NCBI GenBank assembly: GCA_964485405.1
Contig: CAZAJG010000001.1
Coordinates: forward strand, 1-64,000
DNA length: 64,000 nucleotides
From: CAKZNE01 sp964485405
GTDB lineage: Bacteria > Bacteroidota > Bacteroidia > Flavobacteriales > Schleiferiaceae
Reading direction: 5' to 3'
Shown here: piece after piece, positions 53,434 through 61,950 of the stretch
Position numbering within the stretch: position 1 is the stretch's first letter
Layout: each line of letters opens with the position of its first letter
Position numbers and translations under genes: made by a program
The notes under the pieces: model-generated
Told to the model about the DNA's origin: nothing
The model's database searches: none
The model's input: the letters and a program-made list of their open reading frames with translations, nothing else

Positions 53434-55218
53434 TTAACCTTTGGTATGTCCGTAAATATTTTGATAACAATGCGGATACATCTTAACAATGTTTCTGCGC
53501 TTCAAGCTGAGTTTAGGTGTTAAATGACCTGAATCCACCGACCATACATCTGTAGTTATCTCAATTTTTTTCACTCTTTCCCAACTACCAAAGCTTTCAT
53601 TTATTTCGTTTACATCTTTCATGATACGTTCCTTCACACGATCATCCATTGCCATTTCCTCTAGTGTTTGATGATTTAATCCTTTTCGTTCGCACCAAGA
53701 TTTTAGAAATTCAAAATCTGGTTGCACAATAGCGGCTGGCATTTTTTCTCCCTCCCCTATTACCATAATCTGCTCAATAAATCGAGACTCTTTGAACTTA
53801 TTTTCTAGTAGTTGAGGAGCAATGTACTTACCACCTGAGGTTTTAAACATCTCCTTTTTACGATCGGTAATTTTCAAAAACTTACCATCTACAAACGTTC
53901 CAATATCTCCGGTGTGGAAAAAGCCATCTTTATCAATAACCTCGGCTGTTTTTTCAGGTTGTTTATAATACCCCATCATTACATTGGGTCCTTTACAGCA
54001 TACCTCTCCATCTTCGGCTATTTTCACCTCCACATTATTGATGGGCATACCTACCATTCCAAAACCTTTGCGAGCCGGATCTGGACCATTTACAGATATT
54101 ACTGGAGAAGTTTCCGTTAATCCATATCCTTCTTGAACATTAAAACCTGCGGCAGAGAATATTTGATTCAATTTTGGATTTAAAGCGGCACCGCCAGATA
54201 CCATCACACGCACTTTTCCGCCTAGTGCTTCTTGCCATTTGGAAAAGATGAGCTTTCTGGCAATAGATAATTTAAAATTGTAAAAAGCTGAATTGCCTGA
54301 TAGTTGGTAATGCTCACCGAGCTCCACCGCCCAAAAGAACAGCTTTCGTTTTATTCCTGTTAATTCTGCGCCTTTAGAAACAATACGATCGTATACCTTT
54401 TCTAGCAGTCGAGGTACAAGACTGAAGATTTCGGGTTTTATTTCTCGGATGTTATCTCCGATGGTTTCTAAGGATTCTGCAAAATACATCGGTACACCGT
54501 TATTCATATACAGGTAAGTAAGCATACGCTCAAACACATGGCAAACCGGTAAAAAACTCAACGCTCTAGCATTGTCTAGATTTGGCATTCTATCCGCACT
54601 ATCAAGCACGTTACTGATCAGATTATTATGAGACAGCATAACTCCTTTAGGGCTTCCAGTAGTACCCGATGTATAAATCAAAGTGGCTAGATCCCCATTC
54701 TTTACGGCATCCATACGAGCTTGTACTTCTTCCTGATTGGAGTCATCTTCTCCCATCTCCAAAACCTCATTCCAATTGGCTATTCCCGCTTCTTCATTGA
54801 AAATGTAAATCTCCTTTAAAGATGGAACTTCCGCTTTAATCTTATCTACTTTATCGTACAATTCCCGATCTGATAAAAAGCAATGCGTTACTTCAGCATC
54901 GTTGAAAATGTATCGGTAGTCTTCACTAGAAATAGAAGGGTATACAGGTACATTTACTGCTCCCACCTGAAGAATCGCCATGTCCATCACATACCACTCA
55001 AAGCGATTTGTGCTTGAGATAAGCGCAATCTTTTCCTGTGGTTGAACGCCCATTTTTAAGAGGGCGCGCGAAACCTTGTTTACTAAATCAACAAACTCCT
55101 GCGTAGAAACGGGTTTCCACTCTCCATCTATCTTAGTAACTAAGGCATTGGGTAAAGGGGTTTCTTTTAATTGCTTATGTAAAAAATCAAAAAGTCTACT
55201 CGGGGTGGATGAACTCAT
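53434..55218 (-). CDS. Long-chain acyl-CoA synthetase (AMP-forming)
   Basis: A 594-residue ANL-superfamily enzyme. The P-loop TLIYTSGTTGSPKGVMLSH is at about residues 173-191, followed by VQEGYGLTETSPVIS and FFHTGDIG and the C-terminal-domain hinge DRKKEMFKTSGGKYIAP. These motifs match the long-chain fatty-acid ligases (AMP-binding, FadD-like/ACSL-like). It activates fatty acids for beta-oxidation and so fits with the neighbouring MarR/dehydrogenase/thiolase genes, although I see no copy of the MarR palindrome before it. Confidence 0.93.
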   Translation of the reverse strand: MSSSTPSRLFDFLHKQLKETPLPNALVTKIDGEWKPVSTQEFVDLVNKVSRALLKMGVQPQEKIALISSTNRFEWYVMDMAILQVGAVNVPVYPSISSEDYRYIFNDAEVTHCFLSDRELYDKVDKIKAEVPSLKEIYIFNEEAGIANWNEVLEMGEDDSNQEEVQARMDAVKNGDLATLIYTSGTTGSPKGVMLSHNNLISNVLDSADRMPNLDNARALSFLPVCHVFERMLTYLYMNNGVPMYFAESLETIGDNIREIKPEIFSLVPRLLEKVYDRIVSKGAELTGIKRKLFFWAVELGEHYQLSGNSAFYNFKLSIARKLIFSKWQEALGGKVRVMVSGGAALNPKLNQIFSAAGFNVQEGYGLTETSPVISVNGPDPARKGFGMVGMPINNVEVKIAEDGEVCCKGPNVMMGYYKQPEKTAEVIDKDGFFHTGDIGTFVDGKFLKITDRKKEMFKTSGGKYIAPQLLENKFKESRFIEQIMVIGEGEKMPAAIVQPDFEFLKSWCERKGLNHQTLEEMAMDDRVKERIMKDVNEINESFGSWERVKKIEITTDVWSVDSGHLTPKLSLKRRNIVKMYPHCYQNIYGHTKG

Positions 55219-55289
55219 TTCTTTTGTTTAAAATCAAATCGGTTACTAATATACAAATCAAGCAGAGGAATAAAACAAGCTCCAGTGCC

Positions 55290-56924
55290 TTACTCCGTTG
55301 CTGTATTCTCAAAGTGATATACCTCTTCTCCTTGAATGTAGGTTTGCATCACTTGAGTATTTAATATTTCTTTTGGATCGCATTTGATCCAATCCTTATT
55401 TAATACTACAAAATCGGCCCATTTTCCTGCTTCCAAACTTCCTTTTTCAGTCTCCTCAAAGTTGGAATAAGCAGCCCATATAGTCATTCCTCTCAAGGCC
55501 TCTTCCCTGCTCAAAGCATTCTCCATTTGAAAGCCACTTTCTGGATACCCTTCTACATCTTTACGAGCCACAGCTGCATAAAAGGTTTTAAATGTAGAGA
55601 TATCTTCCACTGGAAAATCTGTGCCGAGAGCTACTTTTCCATACTCATTTAGTAAAGTCTTGTATGCATAAGCATATCCTATTCTATCCTTTCCCAATCG
55701 ATCTTCAGCCCAGTACATATCCGAAGTAGCATGGGTAGGTTGTATGCTGGGTATGATCTCATATTTCTTAAACAGCTTAAAGTCTAAAGGGTTCACTACC
55801 TGTGCATGCTCTATCCGCCAGCGTTTGCCTTTTGCTTGTTCGCCATACGATTGCAGTATGATCCGATTTGCAGAATCACCAATGGCATGTGTATTCATTT
55901 GCCAACCAAGCTCTGCTAGTTTTATGGCACTTTCTTTAAAATGGAATAACGAATCTAATAGGAAGCCTTGATGATTGGCATGATCTGAATATGGAGCCAT
56001 TAGGCAAGCACCTCTTGAACCTAAAGCACCATCTGCATAAAATTTAAAGCTGCGAACGTTAAGCCTCTCAGTTTTAATAGGTCCATTCTTTAAAAAATAA
56101 TCTTGCAATTCCGGTTTATCTGAAACCATAATGTACATCCTCATTTTCAGCTCTTCTGCTTTTTGAAGACTATCGATCAACTCAATGGAAGCTCTATCTA
56201 AACCCGCATCATCTAAAGTGGTTAACCCATACGCAAAGCAATTGGCTTGAGCTTTTTTTAAAGCCTCAATCATTTGAGGTCTTTCTAGTTCAGGCACATC
56301 AATCAAATCCACCGCATTGTCAATCAATATCCCAGTAGGTTTACCAGCGTCATCTTTTTCAATTAAACCACCATTTAAAAGGGTATCTGCATTTAACCGA
56401 GAATAGTTAATAGCGGCTTGATTTACCAAAACCGCATGGCCATCAATTCTAGACAATACTACCGGGGTATTTGGGAATAGCTCATCCAGCTGAGTTTTAT
56501 TGGGAAACGCTTTTACTTCCCAATCGTTTTGATCCCATCCTCTTCCGGTAATGTATTGCAGTTGATTTTCTTTTTGGAAAATCTTTACTCTTTCTATTAC
56601 CTCCTCAAAAGATTTAGTTCCTACCAAGTTTACCGATTTTAAGCCATTGGCATAACCCACAAAATGACAGTGTGCATCAATTAAGCCTGGGTAAACAAAA
56701 TTCCCCTTTACATCCAGTTCTTTAGCTCCTTTGTATTTCCTTTTAATCTCTACATTAGATCCTACTTCCAGCAGCTTACCTTCGTTTATCACCATAGCTT
56801 CTGCTGTAGAAAAAGAAGAGTCTACGGTGTAGATATGAGCATTATGAACAATGAGATCAACCGAAATAGGTTGAGTACAGGAAAGCAGGGAGATGGATGT
56901 AAAAAAGAAAAATAGCCTTTTCAT
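55290..56924 (-). CDS. YtcJ-like amidohydrolase, predicted lipoprotein
   Basis: A 544-residue protein from ATG 56924. The longer frame from 56969 starts within the terminator hairpin at 56973-57000 and lacks support. The signal ends SISLLSC, a lipobox. The metal-dependent TIM-barrel features are IDAHCHFVGYANG (first His pair), MNTHAIGDSANR and LGTDFPVEDI (last catalytic Asp). YtcJ-like proteins hydrolyse unknown amides, and may act on formylated substrates. Transcribed singly. Confidence 0.88.
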   Translation of the reverse strand: MKRLFFFFTSISLLSCTQPISVDLIVHNAHIYTVDSSFSTAEAMVINEGKLLEVGSNVEIKRKYKGAKELDVKGNFVYPGLIDAHCHFVGYANGLKSVNLVGTKSFEEVIERVKIFQKENQLQYITGRGWDQNDWEVKAFPNKTQLDELFPNTPVVLSRIDGHAVLVNQAAINYSRLNADTLLNGGLIEKDDAGKPTGILIDNAVDLIDVPELERPQMIEALKKAQANCFAYGLTTLDDAGLDRASIELIDSLQKAEELKMRMYIMVSDKPELQDYFLKNGPIKTERLNVRSFKFYADGALGSRGACLMAPYSDHANHQGFLLDSLFHFKESAIKLAELGWQMNTHAIGDSANRIILQSYGEQAKGKRWRIEHAQVVNPLDFKLFKKYEIIPSIQPTHATSDMYWAEDRLGKDRIGYAYAYKTLLNEYGKVALGTDFPVEDISTFKTFYAAVARKDVEGYPESGFQMENALSREEALRGMTIWAAYSNFEETEKGSLEAGKWADFVVLNKDWIKCDPKEILNTQVMQTYIQGEEVYHFENTATE

Positions 56925-56972
56925 TGAAGGGGTTGATTTAGAGCTCTTAAAACTATTAATAATTGGCATAAA

Positions 56973-57000
56973 AAAAAGCCTCGTGGATACGAGGCTTTTT
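56973..57000. terminator. Intrinsic terminator after the fumarase gene (bidirectional form)
   Basis: AAAAAGCCTCGT and ACGAGGCTTTTT form a 12-base-pair stem with a GGAT loop. It lies 18 bases past the fumarase stop. Confidence 0.9.
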
Positions 57001-57018
57001 AATGAATTGAATTGAATC

Positions 57019-58416
57019 TTATTTCAATGATCCAACCATATCTTCTGGACGTACCCACTGATCAAATTCATCAGCTGTTAAATAACCTAGATTAACAGCT
57101 TCTTCCTTTAAGGTAGTGCCATTCTCATGCGCTGTTTTTGCAATTTTAGCTGCTTTTTCATAACCAATCTTGGTATTCAAAGCGGTAACCAGCATCAAAG
57201 AATTGTCCAAATGTCTTTTTATCACATCCTTGTTGGGCTCAATACCTACGGCACAGTGATCATTAAAACTCACACAAGCATCGCCTATTAATCGAGCAGA
57301 CTGTAATAGGTTGTACGCCATAACTGGCTTAAACACGTTGAGTTCGTAATGTCCGTTTGAACCTCCTACAGAAACGGTAACATCGTTACCCATTACCTGT
57401 GCACAAACCATAGTAATTGCTTCGCACTGAGTAGGATTTACTTTACCGGGCATAATAGAAGAACCTGGCTCGTTAGCTGGAATAATGATTTCACCAATAC
57501 CACTTCTTGGGCCGGATGCCAATAAACGAATATCGTTCGCGATTTTCATCAACGATATGGAAAGCTGTTTCAAAGCGCCATGCGTTTCTACCAGAGCATC
57601 ATGCGCAGCTAAGGCTTCAAATTTGTTTTCCGCGGTACGGAAAGGAAGTCCTGTAAATTCTACAATTTTCTCTGCTACCAACTCCGCATAACCTTCAGGT
57701 GTATTAATTCCCGTTCCTACAGCTGTTCCTCCCAAAGCTAATTCAGAGAGGTGATCTAAAGTATTACGTAATGCTTTTAAGCCATGATTCAATTGAGATA
57801 CATATCCGCTAAACTCTTGGCCTAAAGTTAAAGGTGTGGCATCCATTAAATGCGTTCTACCAATTTTAACCACCTTCATATACGCTTCAGATTTTGCCTG
57901 TAGGGTATCTCTCAACTTCTCTACTCCTGGAATCGTAGTTTCCACAATCATTTTATAGGATGCAATGTGCATTCCTGTTGGATAGGTATCGTTAGAGGAC
58001 TGGCTTTTATTTACATCATCGTTTGGATGAATCATTCGTTCTCCCTCTCCCAATTTATTCCCACTCAACACATGAGCTCGGTTGGCTACTACTTCATTGC
58101 AGTTCATATTGCTCTGCGTTCCGGAACCCGTTTGCCATACCACCAAAGGAAATTGATCATCGTGCATTCCTGTCAGTATTTCTTCACATACTTTAGAAAT
58201 AAGATCTCGCTTTTCTTCAGATAAAACACCCAACTGACTATTGGCGTGAGCAGCGGCTTTTTTAAGGTAAGCAAAGCCGTGAACCACTTCAATAGGCATA
58301 CTGGCCTCCGGGCCAATTTTAAAGTTATTTCTACTTCTTTCTGTTTGAGCACCCCAATATTTATCTGCGGGTACTTGAACATCACCCATGGTGTCTTTCT
58401 CAATTCTATAATCCAT
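57019..58416 (-). CDS. fumC: Fumarate hydratase class II
   Basis: A 465-residue cytoplasmic homotetramer subunit. It shows SGTQSNMNCNEVVANRA (about residue 98), GRTHLMDATPLTLGQE and the superfamily signature GSSIMPGKVNPTQ (about residues 317-329), including the catalytic Ser loop. It converts fumarate and malate in the citric acid cycle. It ends at a strong terminator. The small membrane protein gene lies 25 bases upstream in the same direction. Confidence 0.97.
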   Translation of the reverse strand: MDYRIEKDTMGDVQVPADKYWGAQTERSRNNFKIGPEASMPIEVVHGFAYLKKAAAHANSQLGVLSEEKRDLISKVCEEILTGMHDDQFPLVVWQTGSGTQSNMNCNEVVANRAHVLSGNKLGEGERMIHPNDDVNKSQSSNDTYPTGMHIASYKMIVETTIPGVEKLRDTLQAKSEAYMKVVKIGRTHLMDATPLTLGQEFSGYVSQLNHGLKALRNTLDHLSELALGGTAVGTGINTPEGYAELVAEKIVEFTGLPFRTAENKFEALAAHDALVETHGALKQLSISLMKIANDIRLLASGPRSGIGEIIIPANEPGSSIMPGKVNPTQCEAITMVCAQVMGNDVTVSVGGSNGHYELNVFKPVMAYNLLQSARLIGDACVSFNDHCAVGIEPNKDVIKRHLDNSLMLVTALNTKIGYEKAAKIAKTAHENGTTLKEEAVNLGYLTADEFDQWVRPEDMVGSLK

Positions 58417-58441
58417 TTCGTTCTATTTGATTTTTTTGATA

Positions 58442-58792
58442 TTATGATGATTGTGGTAATAGCCAAACCGTTAAACCTGAAGCCAAAAGCATGGTGCTAA
58501 TCAGGAGAAACAAATAATAAAGAATAAACCTTCCATTACTTAAACTTTTACCCTTAAAGAATAGGACAAGTGTAGATCCAATCATGTAAACGATAGAAAA
58601 CAGTATGGCCCACCCCATTGAGTGCATCATATCTGCCCAGTTTAAATTTTTTCCATTCTCTTCCTGTACGCTCAACTCATACCATTGATCCGGCTCCAAA
58701 CCACCATTTATTAAGGCAAAAGCAAGGGATACAAACAGTAATCCGCTAATTATAGAAAGAAAGAGGACTATTTTCTTGATATTCATTCTCAT
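58442..58792 (-). CDS. Small membrane protein of unknown function
   Basis: A 116-residue protein with three hydrophobic segments (about 8-28, 57-80, 88-112). A short loop between the first two contains EPDQWYELSVQE. No family recognised; the composition and length are typical of small Bacteroidota inner-membrane proteins. It lies 25 bases upstream of fumC and may share its transcript. ATG at 58792 has MRMNIKK; the second Met two codons in is an alternative. Confidence 0.65.
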   Translation of the reverse strand: MRMNIKKIVLFLSIISGLLFVSLAFALINGGLEPDQWYELSVQEENGKNLNWADMMHSMGWAILFSIVYMIGSTLVLFFKGKSLSNGRFILYYLFLLISTMLLASGLTVWLLPQSS

Positions 58793-58881
58793 GGCGCAAC
58801 AAATTTAATACGTCAAAATTTGTTTTGAGTTGTAAACCAAAAACTATTTTGCCTTAAATTAGCGGCTCAAAATAAATAAGC

Positions 58882-59055
58882 ATGTTTACTCAAGTTTTAG
58901 GATTCTTCATTTTCGTCTTCATTTTTGGAATGGGATTTAGTATGTTAATCTTTTTAGGTCTGTTTGTAGGTTACTGGTTAACCCTAATTGGCGTAGAAGC
59001 AATTAACCCTAAATTGGCGCATAAAATGATTGGCCATAAAGAGGAAGAAGCTTAA
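58882..59055 (+). CDS. Small single-gene membrane protein, 57 residues
   Basis: An ATG frame of 57 codons plus stop. The protein begins MFTQVLGFFIFVFIFGMGFS and has a long hydrophobic stretch (residues about 5-40, probably two helices) and a soluble tail rich in Lys, His and Glu ending EEEA. It is preceded by a possible -7 box (TATTTTG) and followed after 24 bases by a terminator hairpin, the layout of a real gene. No family recognised. The gene is isolated between two leftward genes. Confidence 0.55.
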   Translation: MFTQVLGFFIFVFIFGMGFSMLIFLGLFVGYWLTLIGVEAINPKLAHKMIGHKEEEA

Positions 59056-59079
59056 GAGAGTAAACACCATCATATTATT

Positions 59080-59107
59080 AAAAATCCTGCTTAAAGCGGG
59101 ATTTTTT
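59080..59107. terminator. Bidirectional intrinsic terminator
   Basis: AAAAATCCTGCT and AGCGGGATTTTT pair over 12 positions with one T-G wobble and a three-base loop. It separates the convergent 57-residue gene and the ACP phosphodiesterase-like gene. Confidence 0.8.
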
Positions 59108-59110
59108 CAT

Positions 59111-59695
59111 TTACATACTACTTGTTTCTTCTTTTATGTAAAGTTGAAGTTTTGGGAAAAACAATCGGAAATCATTTTCAAAGCTTTCATAATCCGCAAA
59201 TACATCTGCAGTGGCCTCATTCATTTTGTTCTCAAAAGAAGCTCTCCTGCTCATTCCGCTTAAAGCTTTATTTAAACCCTCCTCGGTTTGATAGTTGTAA
59301 AGCCAATTTCCTTTTTCCATATAATAAAGCATATGTTGCACAGCTTGCGGCAACTCTTCCCAACGGGCTCTGAACAATCCATAGCAGTTCCTGGTAAAAT
59401 CGCTTAAAGGAACAGAGCTATAGTCTGAAAAATGTTTGGCTAAAAAATGATCGTAAACAATATCTCCAATTACAGGACTATACTTTCCATGTTTGGGTCT
59501 CAATTTTTTTTTTGTCTCTTCCACCACAGGATGCGAGTCCGTATAATCGTCTATGAGATGATGAATTTTGATGCCAGTTTGCACGCCAGACTTAAAAGAA
59601 CTGAACTGTGAACTTCTCACAGAGTCGGCTATAAAGTTACCGATGGTCCAATCTTCATTGTTTTGACTTAAAAAAAGATGAGCTAAAAAGTTCAT
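59111..59695 (-). CDS. Acyl carrier protein phosphodiesterase-like protein
   Basis: A 194-residue protein starting MNFLAHLFLSQNNEDWTIGN, the conserved opening of the AcpH family, with IKIHHLIDDYTDSHPV (an HD-type metal site) and VIGDIVYDHFLAKHF following. AcpH removes the phosphopantetheine arm from acyl carrier protein in E. coli; related Bacteroidota proteins are annotated this way without direct proof. Only a few bases separate its start from the divergent Cys-rich gene cassette. Confidence 0.85.
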   Translation of the reverse strand: MNFLAHLFLSQNNEDWTIGNFIADSVRSSQFSSFKSGVQTGIKIHHLIDDYTDSHPVVEETKKKLRPKHGKYSPVIGDIVYDHFLAKHFSDYSSVPLSDFTRNCYGLFRARWEELPQAVQHMLYYMEKGNWLYNYQTEEGLNKALSGMSRRASFENKMNEATADVFADYESFENDFRLFFPKLQLYIKEETSSM

Positions 59696-59733
59696 TTATT
59701 TTGAAAAACACTATTTTAGTAAAGAACGGCAAT

Positions 59734-59741
59734 TATTTTTG
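59734..59741 (+). promoter_or_regulatory. Putative -7 promoter box (TATTTTTG) directly before a GTG start
   Basis: An exact TAnnTTTG match ending four bases before GTG 59746. The spacing is the same as at 29804-29811. If used, the upstream TTG at 59701 would lie outside the transcript and translation would begin at or near the 5' end. Confidence 0.4.
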
Positions 59742-59745
59742 CAAA

Positions 59746-60147
59746 GTGAAAAGCAAGGTTTCATATTCTTCTATAATCGCATTGGTCATGATAGGCATCT
59801 ATCTATTTACCATTGGCAAACCTGCTGTTCATGTGGTTCACTACACTTTAAATTATGGCACTTATGCGAACGAACTTTGTGAAAACAAAGACAAACCGCA
59901 GCTTAACTGTAATGGAACCTGTATACTGGCGCAAAAGCTAAATATGCTGGAAACGCCTGCTGAAAAGGAAATACCAGCTCTGCCCATTTTTGAAGGTTTA
60001 CATTGGTATATCGCTCTTTTAGATGAGGAGCCTCCCGTTTACTATCCTGTTTACCGAGACCTTACTACTCGCTTATGCAGAGCTCATAACAATTACACAT
60101 CCCCCACTTTTACTCCACCTACTCCCCCTCCGAATGGTATCGTTTGA
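59746..60147 (+). CDS. Cys-motif membrane-anchored protein of unknown function
   Basis: A 133-residue protein if started at GTG 59746; TTG 59701 in the same frame would add 15 residues. One N-terminal hydrophobic helix (YSSIIALVMIGIYLFTIG) is followed by the conserved motif CENKDKPQLNCNGTC and a Pro/Thr-rich tail (PTPPP). I recognise the CENKDKP-CNGxC motif as a recurring Bacteroidota hypothetical family without assigned function; the three Cys could bind a metal. It overlaps the upstream frame of the next gene and probably leads the three-gene cassette to 61448. Confidence 0.7.
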   Translation: MKSKVSYSSIIALVMIGIYLFTIGKPAVHVVHYTLNYGTYANELCENKDKPQLNCNGTCILAQKLNMLETPAEKEIPALPIFEGLHWYIALLDEEPPVYYPVYRDLTTRLCRAHNNYTSPTFTPPTPPPNGIV

Positions 60148-60185
60148 ATGAAAATTTGAATTCTAACGATAATATTCTAACAATC

Positions 60186-61055
60186 ATGAAAAAAGCAAGT
60201 TTGCTGATTTTAATCAGCATCTTATCCTACTCCTCGTTTGCCTGCGACATATGCGGTTGTGCAGGAATGACGGTAGGTTTTGGCAATCTATCTTTCTTTA
60301 ACCAACATCAAGTAGGCGTTCGGTATAGCTTAAGGCAGTTTAATTCGCCTTTAGGCAGTGATGACTATTTTCATCAAATCGATTTGAATGGAAGTTATGT
60401 TCTAAACGATCGTTTTATCCTATCCGCTTCCTTACCCTATCTATCCGCACAACGTACTTCTGTAGAAGTGGGTAACACAAGTGTTGCTGGAGCAGGAGAT
60501 GCTACGGTAAAAGTAACCTACTTCCCATGGCGTTATGGCGGAGAAGTATGGAGTAGCCGATTGGGATTGAACTTTGGTCTAAACCTGCCAACTGGAAACT
60601 TTGTGGATAGAGACGGTTCTCTAGTCCCTCAAAACTTTCAAATTGGTACTGGTAGTTTGGATTATCTCTTTGAAGCAGAATGGCAAGTAGGAAAAGGCAA
60701 TTGGGTAGGTTTAGTTCAAGGAAGATATTTGGTAAACACACTAAATACAGATGCCTATAAATTTGGCAATCAAGCGGGCCTACAGTTTACGGCTGCCTAT
60801 AAAATTGAACGCACTAAAATTGCACTAGTTCCTCTTCTAAATTTCTCTATTGAGCATTTTGATCGAGATGTAAACAACAGAGGGTATTATCAATTTGGAA
60901 CAGGAGGAGATAGCTTTAATGTATTAGCAGGTTTACAGGTAAAAGCCAAAGATTGGTTATGGAGTGTTAGAGGCGGAACAAACCTTTCTCAAACCGGAGA
61001 TAGTGAATACATCCCGGGTGTACAGATTTATTTAAGCACAAGTTATTTATTCTAA
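60186..61055 (+). CDS. Outer-membrane beta-barrel protein with N-terminal CDICGC motif
   Basis: A 289-residue protein from ATG 60186 (MKKASLLILISILSYSSFA, signal peptide). A longer frame from 60144 adds 14 residues and hides the signal. The mature N-terminus begins CDICGCAGMTVG, a motif shared by a Bacteroidota transporter-like family, then alternating strands end in a terminal aromatic (YLSTSYLF), as in outer-membrane barrels. The Cys lacks a classical lipobox. The cargo is unknown; metal handling is a reasonable guess from the Cys cluster and neighbours. Confidence 0.75.
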   Translation: MKKASLLILISILSYSSFACDICGCAGMTVGFGNLSFFNQHQVGVRYSLRQFNSPLGSDDYFHQIDLNGSYVLNDRFILSASLPYLSAQRTSVEVGNTSVAGAGDATVKVTYFPWRYGGEVWSSRLGLNFGLNLPTGNFVDRDGSLVPQNFQIGTGSLDYLFEAEWQVGKGNWVGLVQGRYLVNTLNTDAYKFGNQAGLQFTAAYKIERTKIALVPLLNFSIEHFDRDVNNRGYYQFGTGGDSFNVLAGLQVKAKDWLWSVRGGTNLSQTGDSEYIPGVQIYLSTSYLF

Positions 61056-61058
61056 AGC

Positions 61059-61448
61059 ATGAAACTCAAAGTATTGGCCTTATTCGTATGCCTTATTGCC
61101 ATCTCCTGTAGCAAGGATGATGCAGATAAGCTAGATACTCAAATGCCAGAAATTAACATTTTAGCTCCAGATACTTCGCATTACAAAAGTGAAACGAATT
61201 TACCAGTAATAGCAGAAGTTACAGAGAACGATCAATTACATGATATCCGGGTAGAGATTACCAATCTTATGGATAGCACGCTAGCGTTTAGCACCCATAC
61301 CCATCAACATCAGCAGAGTACCCTTTATGAAACTTCTATGTGGCTTGTGCCTCATACAGAGGCGCAACAATATGAAGTGAAAATTATAGCTACGGACCAT
61401 GCTGGCAACCAAGCCAGTGAAACCCGAGTAGTTACCGTTGTACCCTAA
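61059..61448 (+). CDS. His-containing lipoprotein (DUF4625-like)
   Basis: A 129-residue lipoprotein (LFVCLIAISCSKDD, acylated Cys about residue 17). The rest is an Ig-like beta domain, with a His-rich segment FSTHTHQHQQSTLYE at its centre. It resembles the DUF4625 type of small Bacteroidota lipoproteins, though I cannot confirm this. It follows the CDICGC barrel gene by three bases, and the three adjacent genes end in one terminator. The THTHQHQ cluster suggests a metal site, which is inference. Confidence 0.7.
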   Translation: MKLKVLALFVCLIAISCSKDDADKLDTQMPEINILAPDTSHYKSETNLPVIAEVTENDQLHDIRVEITNLMDSTLAFSTHTHQHQQSTLYETSMWLVPHTEAQQYEVKIIATDHAGNQASETRVVTVVP

Positions 61449-61474
61449 ATTTTAATGATTTGGTTAACACGAAG

Positions 61475-61502
61475 AAGCCTTACCGTTTGGTGGGGCTTTT
61501 TT
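61475..61502 (+). terminator. Intrinsic terminator after the Cys-rich cassette
   Basis: AAGCCTTACC and GGTGGGGCTT pair as a ten-base stem with two T-G wobbles around GTTT and run into T residues. It lies 26 bases after the lipoprotein stop. Confidence 0.7.
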
Positions 61503-61560
61503 GATAATTTTCTTTTGACCAAAGAAAAGAAGCCCCCTCCATAACCACCTAAAATAAAGA

Positions 61561-61593
61561 ATCCCCGTTCTCTTTTAAAAAGAAAACGGGGAT
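61561..61593 (-). terminator. Possible intrinsic terminator after purS
   Basis: ATCCCCGTT and AACGGGGAT form a nine-base stem, and the interior has further pairing. Reading leftward it is followed by a T-rich sequence (TTCTTTATTTT), about 60 bases past the purS stop. The loop is long and the U-tract is imperfect. Confidence 0.55.
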
Positions 61594-61654
61594 TACAGTT
61601 CCTATCAAAAATCTCTATCTATTCCAAATGTAATGAAATTTTAGAGACCTGCAA

Positions 61655-61906
61655 CTATTCTTCGATAATTTGAATTTGGTAGGTTTCGGTGATCTGATTT
61701 ACGAGTAATTTTTTACACGCATCGTCCACCTTTCCTTGGGCCTCTTCCTTGTTTCCAGCTTCTACCTCAAGGGAGATATGCTTTCCTATACGTACTTCGG
61801 AGATTTCAGCTAAACCAACATTCTTCATGCTGTTGCTTACTGCTTTTCCTTGTGGATCTAAAAGCGCCTTATGAGGCATCACATCGATTTCGGCTCTAAA
61901 TTTCAT
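61655..61906 (-). CDS. purS: Phosphoribosylformylglycinamidine synthase subunit PurS
   Basis: An 83-residue protein matching PurS from end to end: MKFRAEIDVMPHKALLDPQG, then RIGKHISLEVEA and LLVNQITETYQIQI. PurS bridges PurL and PurQ in the fourth step of purine synthesis. Its presence implies that this organism has the small, three-subunit PurLQS form rather than the large fused PurL. No other purine gene is adjacent. pssA lies 44 bases upstream in the same direction, so the two may share a transcript. Confidence 0.95.
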   Translation of the reverse strand: MKFRAEIDVMPHKALLDPQGKAVSNSMKNVGLAEISEVRIGKHISLEVEAGNKEEAQGKVDDACKKLLVNQITETYQIQIIEE

Positions 61907-61950
61907 TGTATTCTAAAAATTAATGGATCGTTTTATATGCTCCCCCTGTT

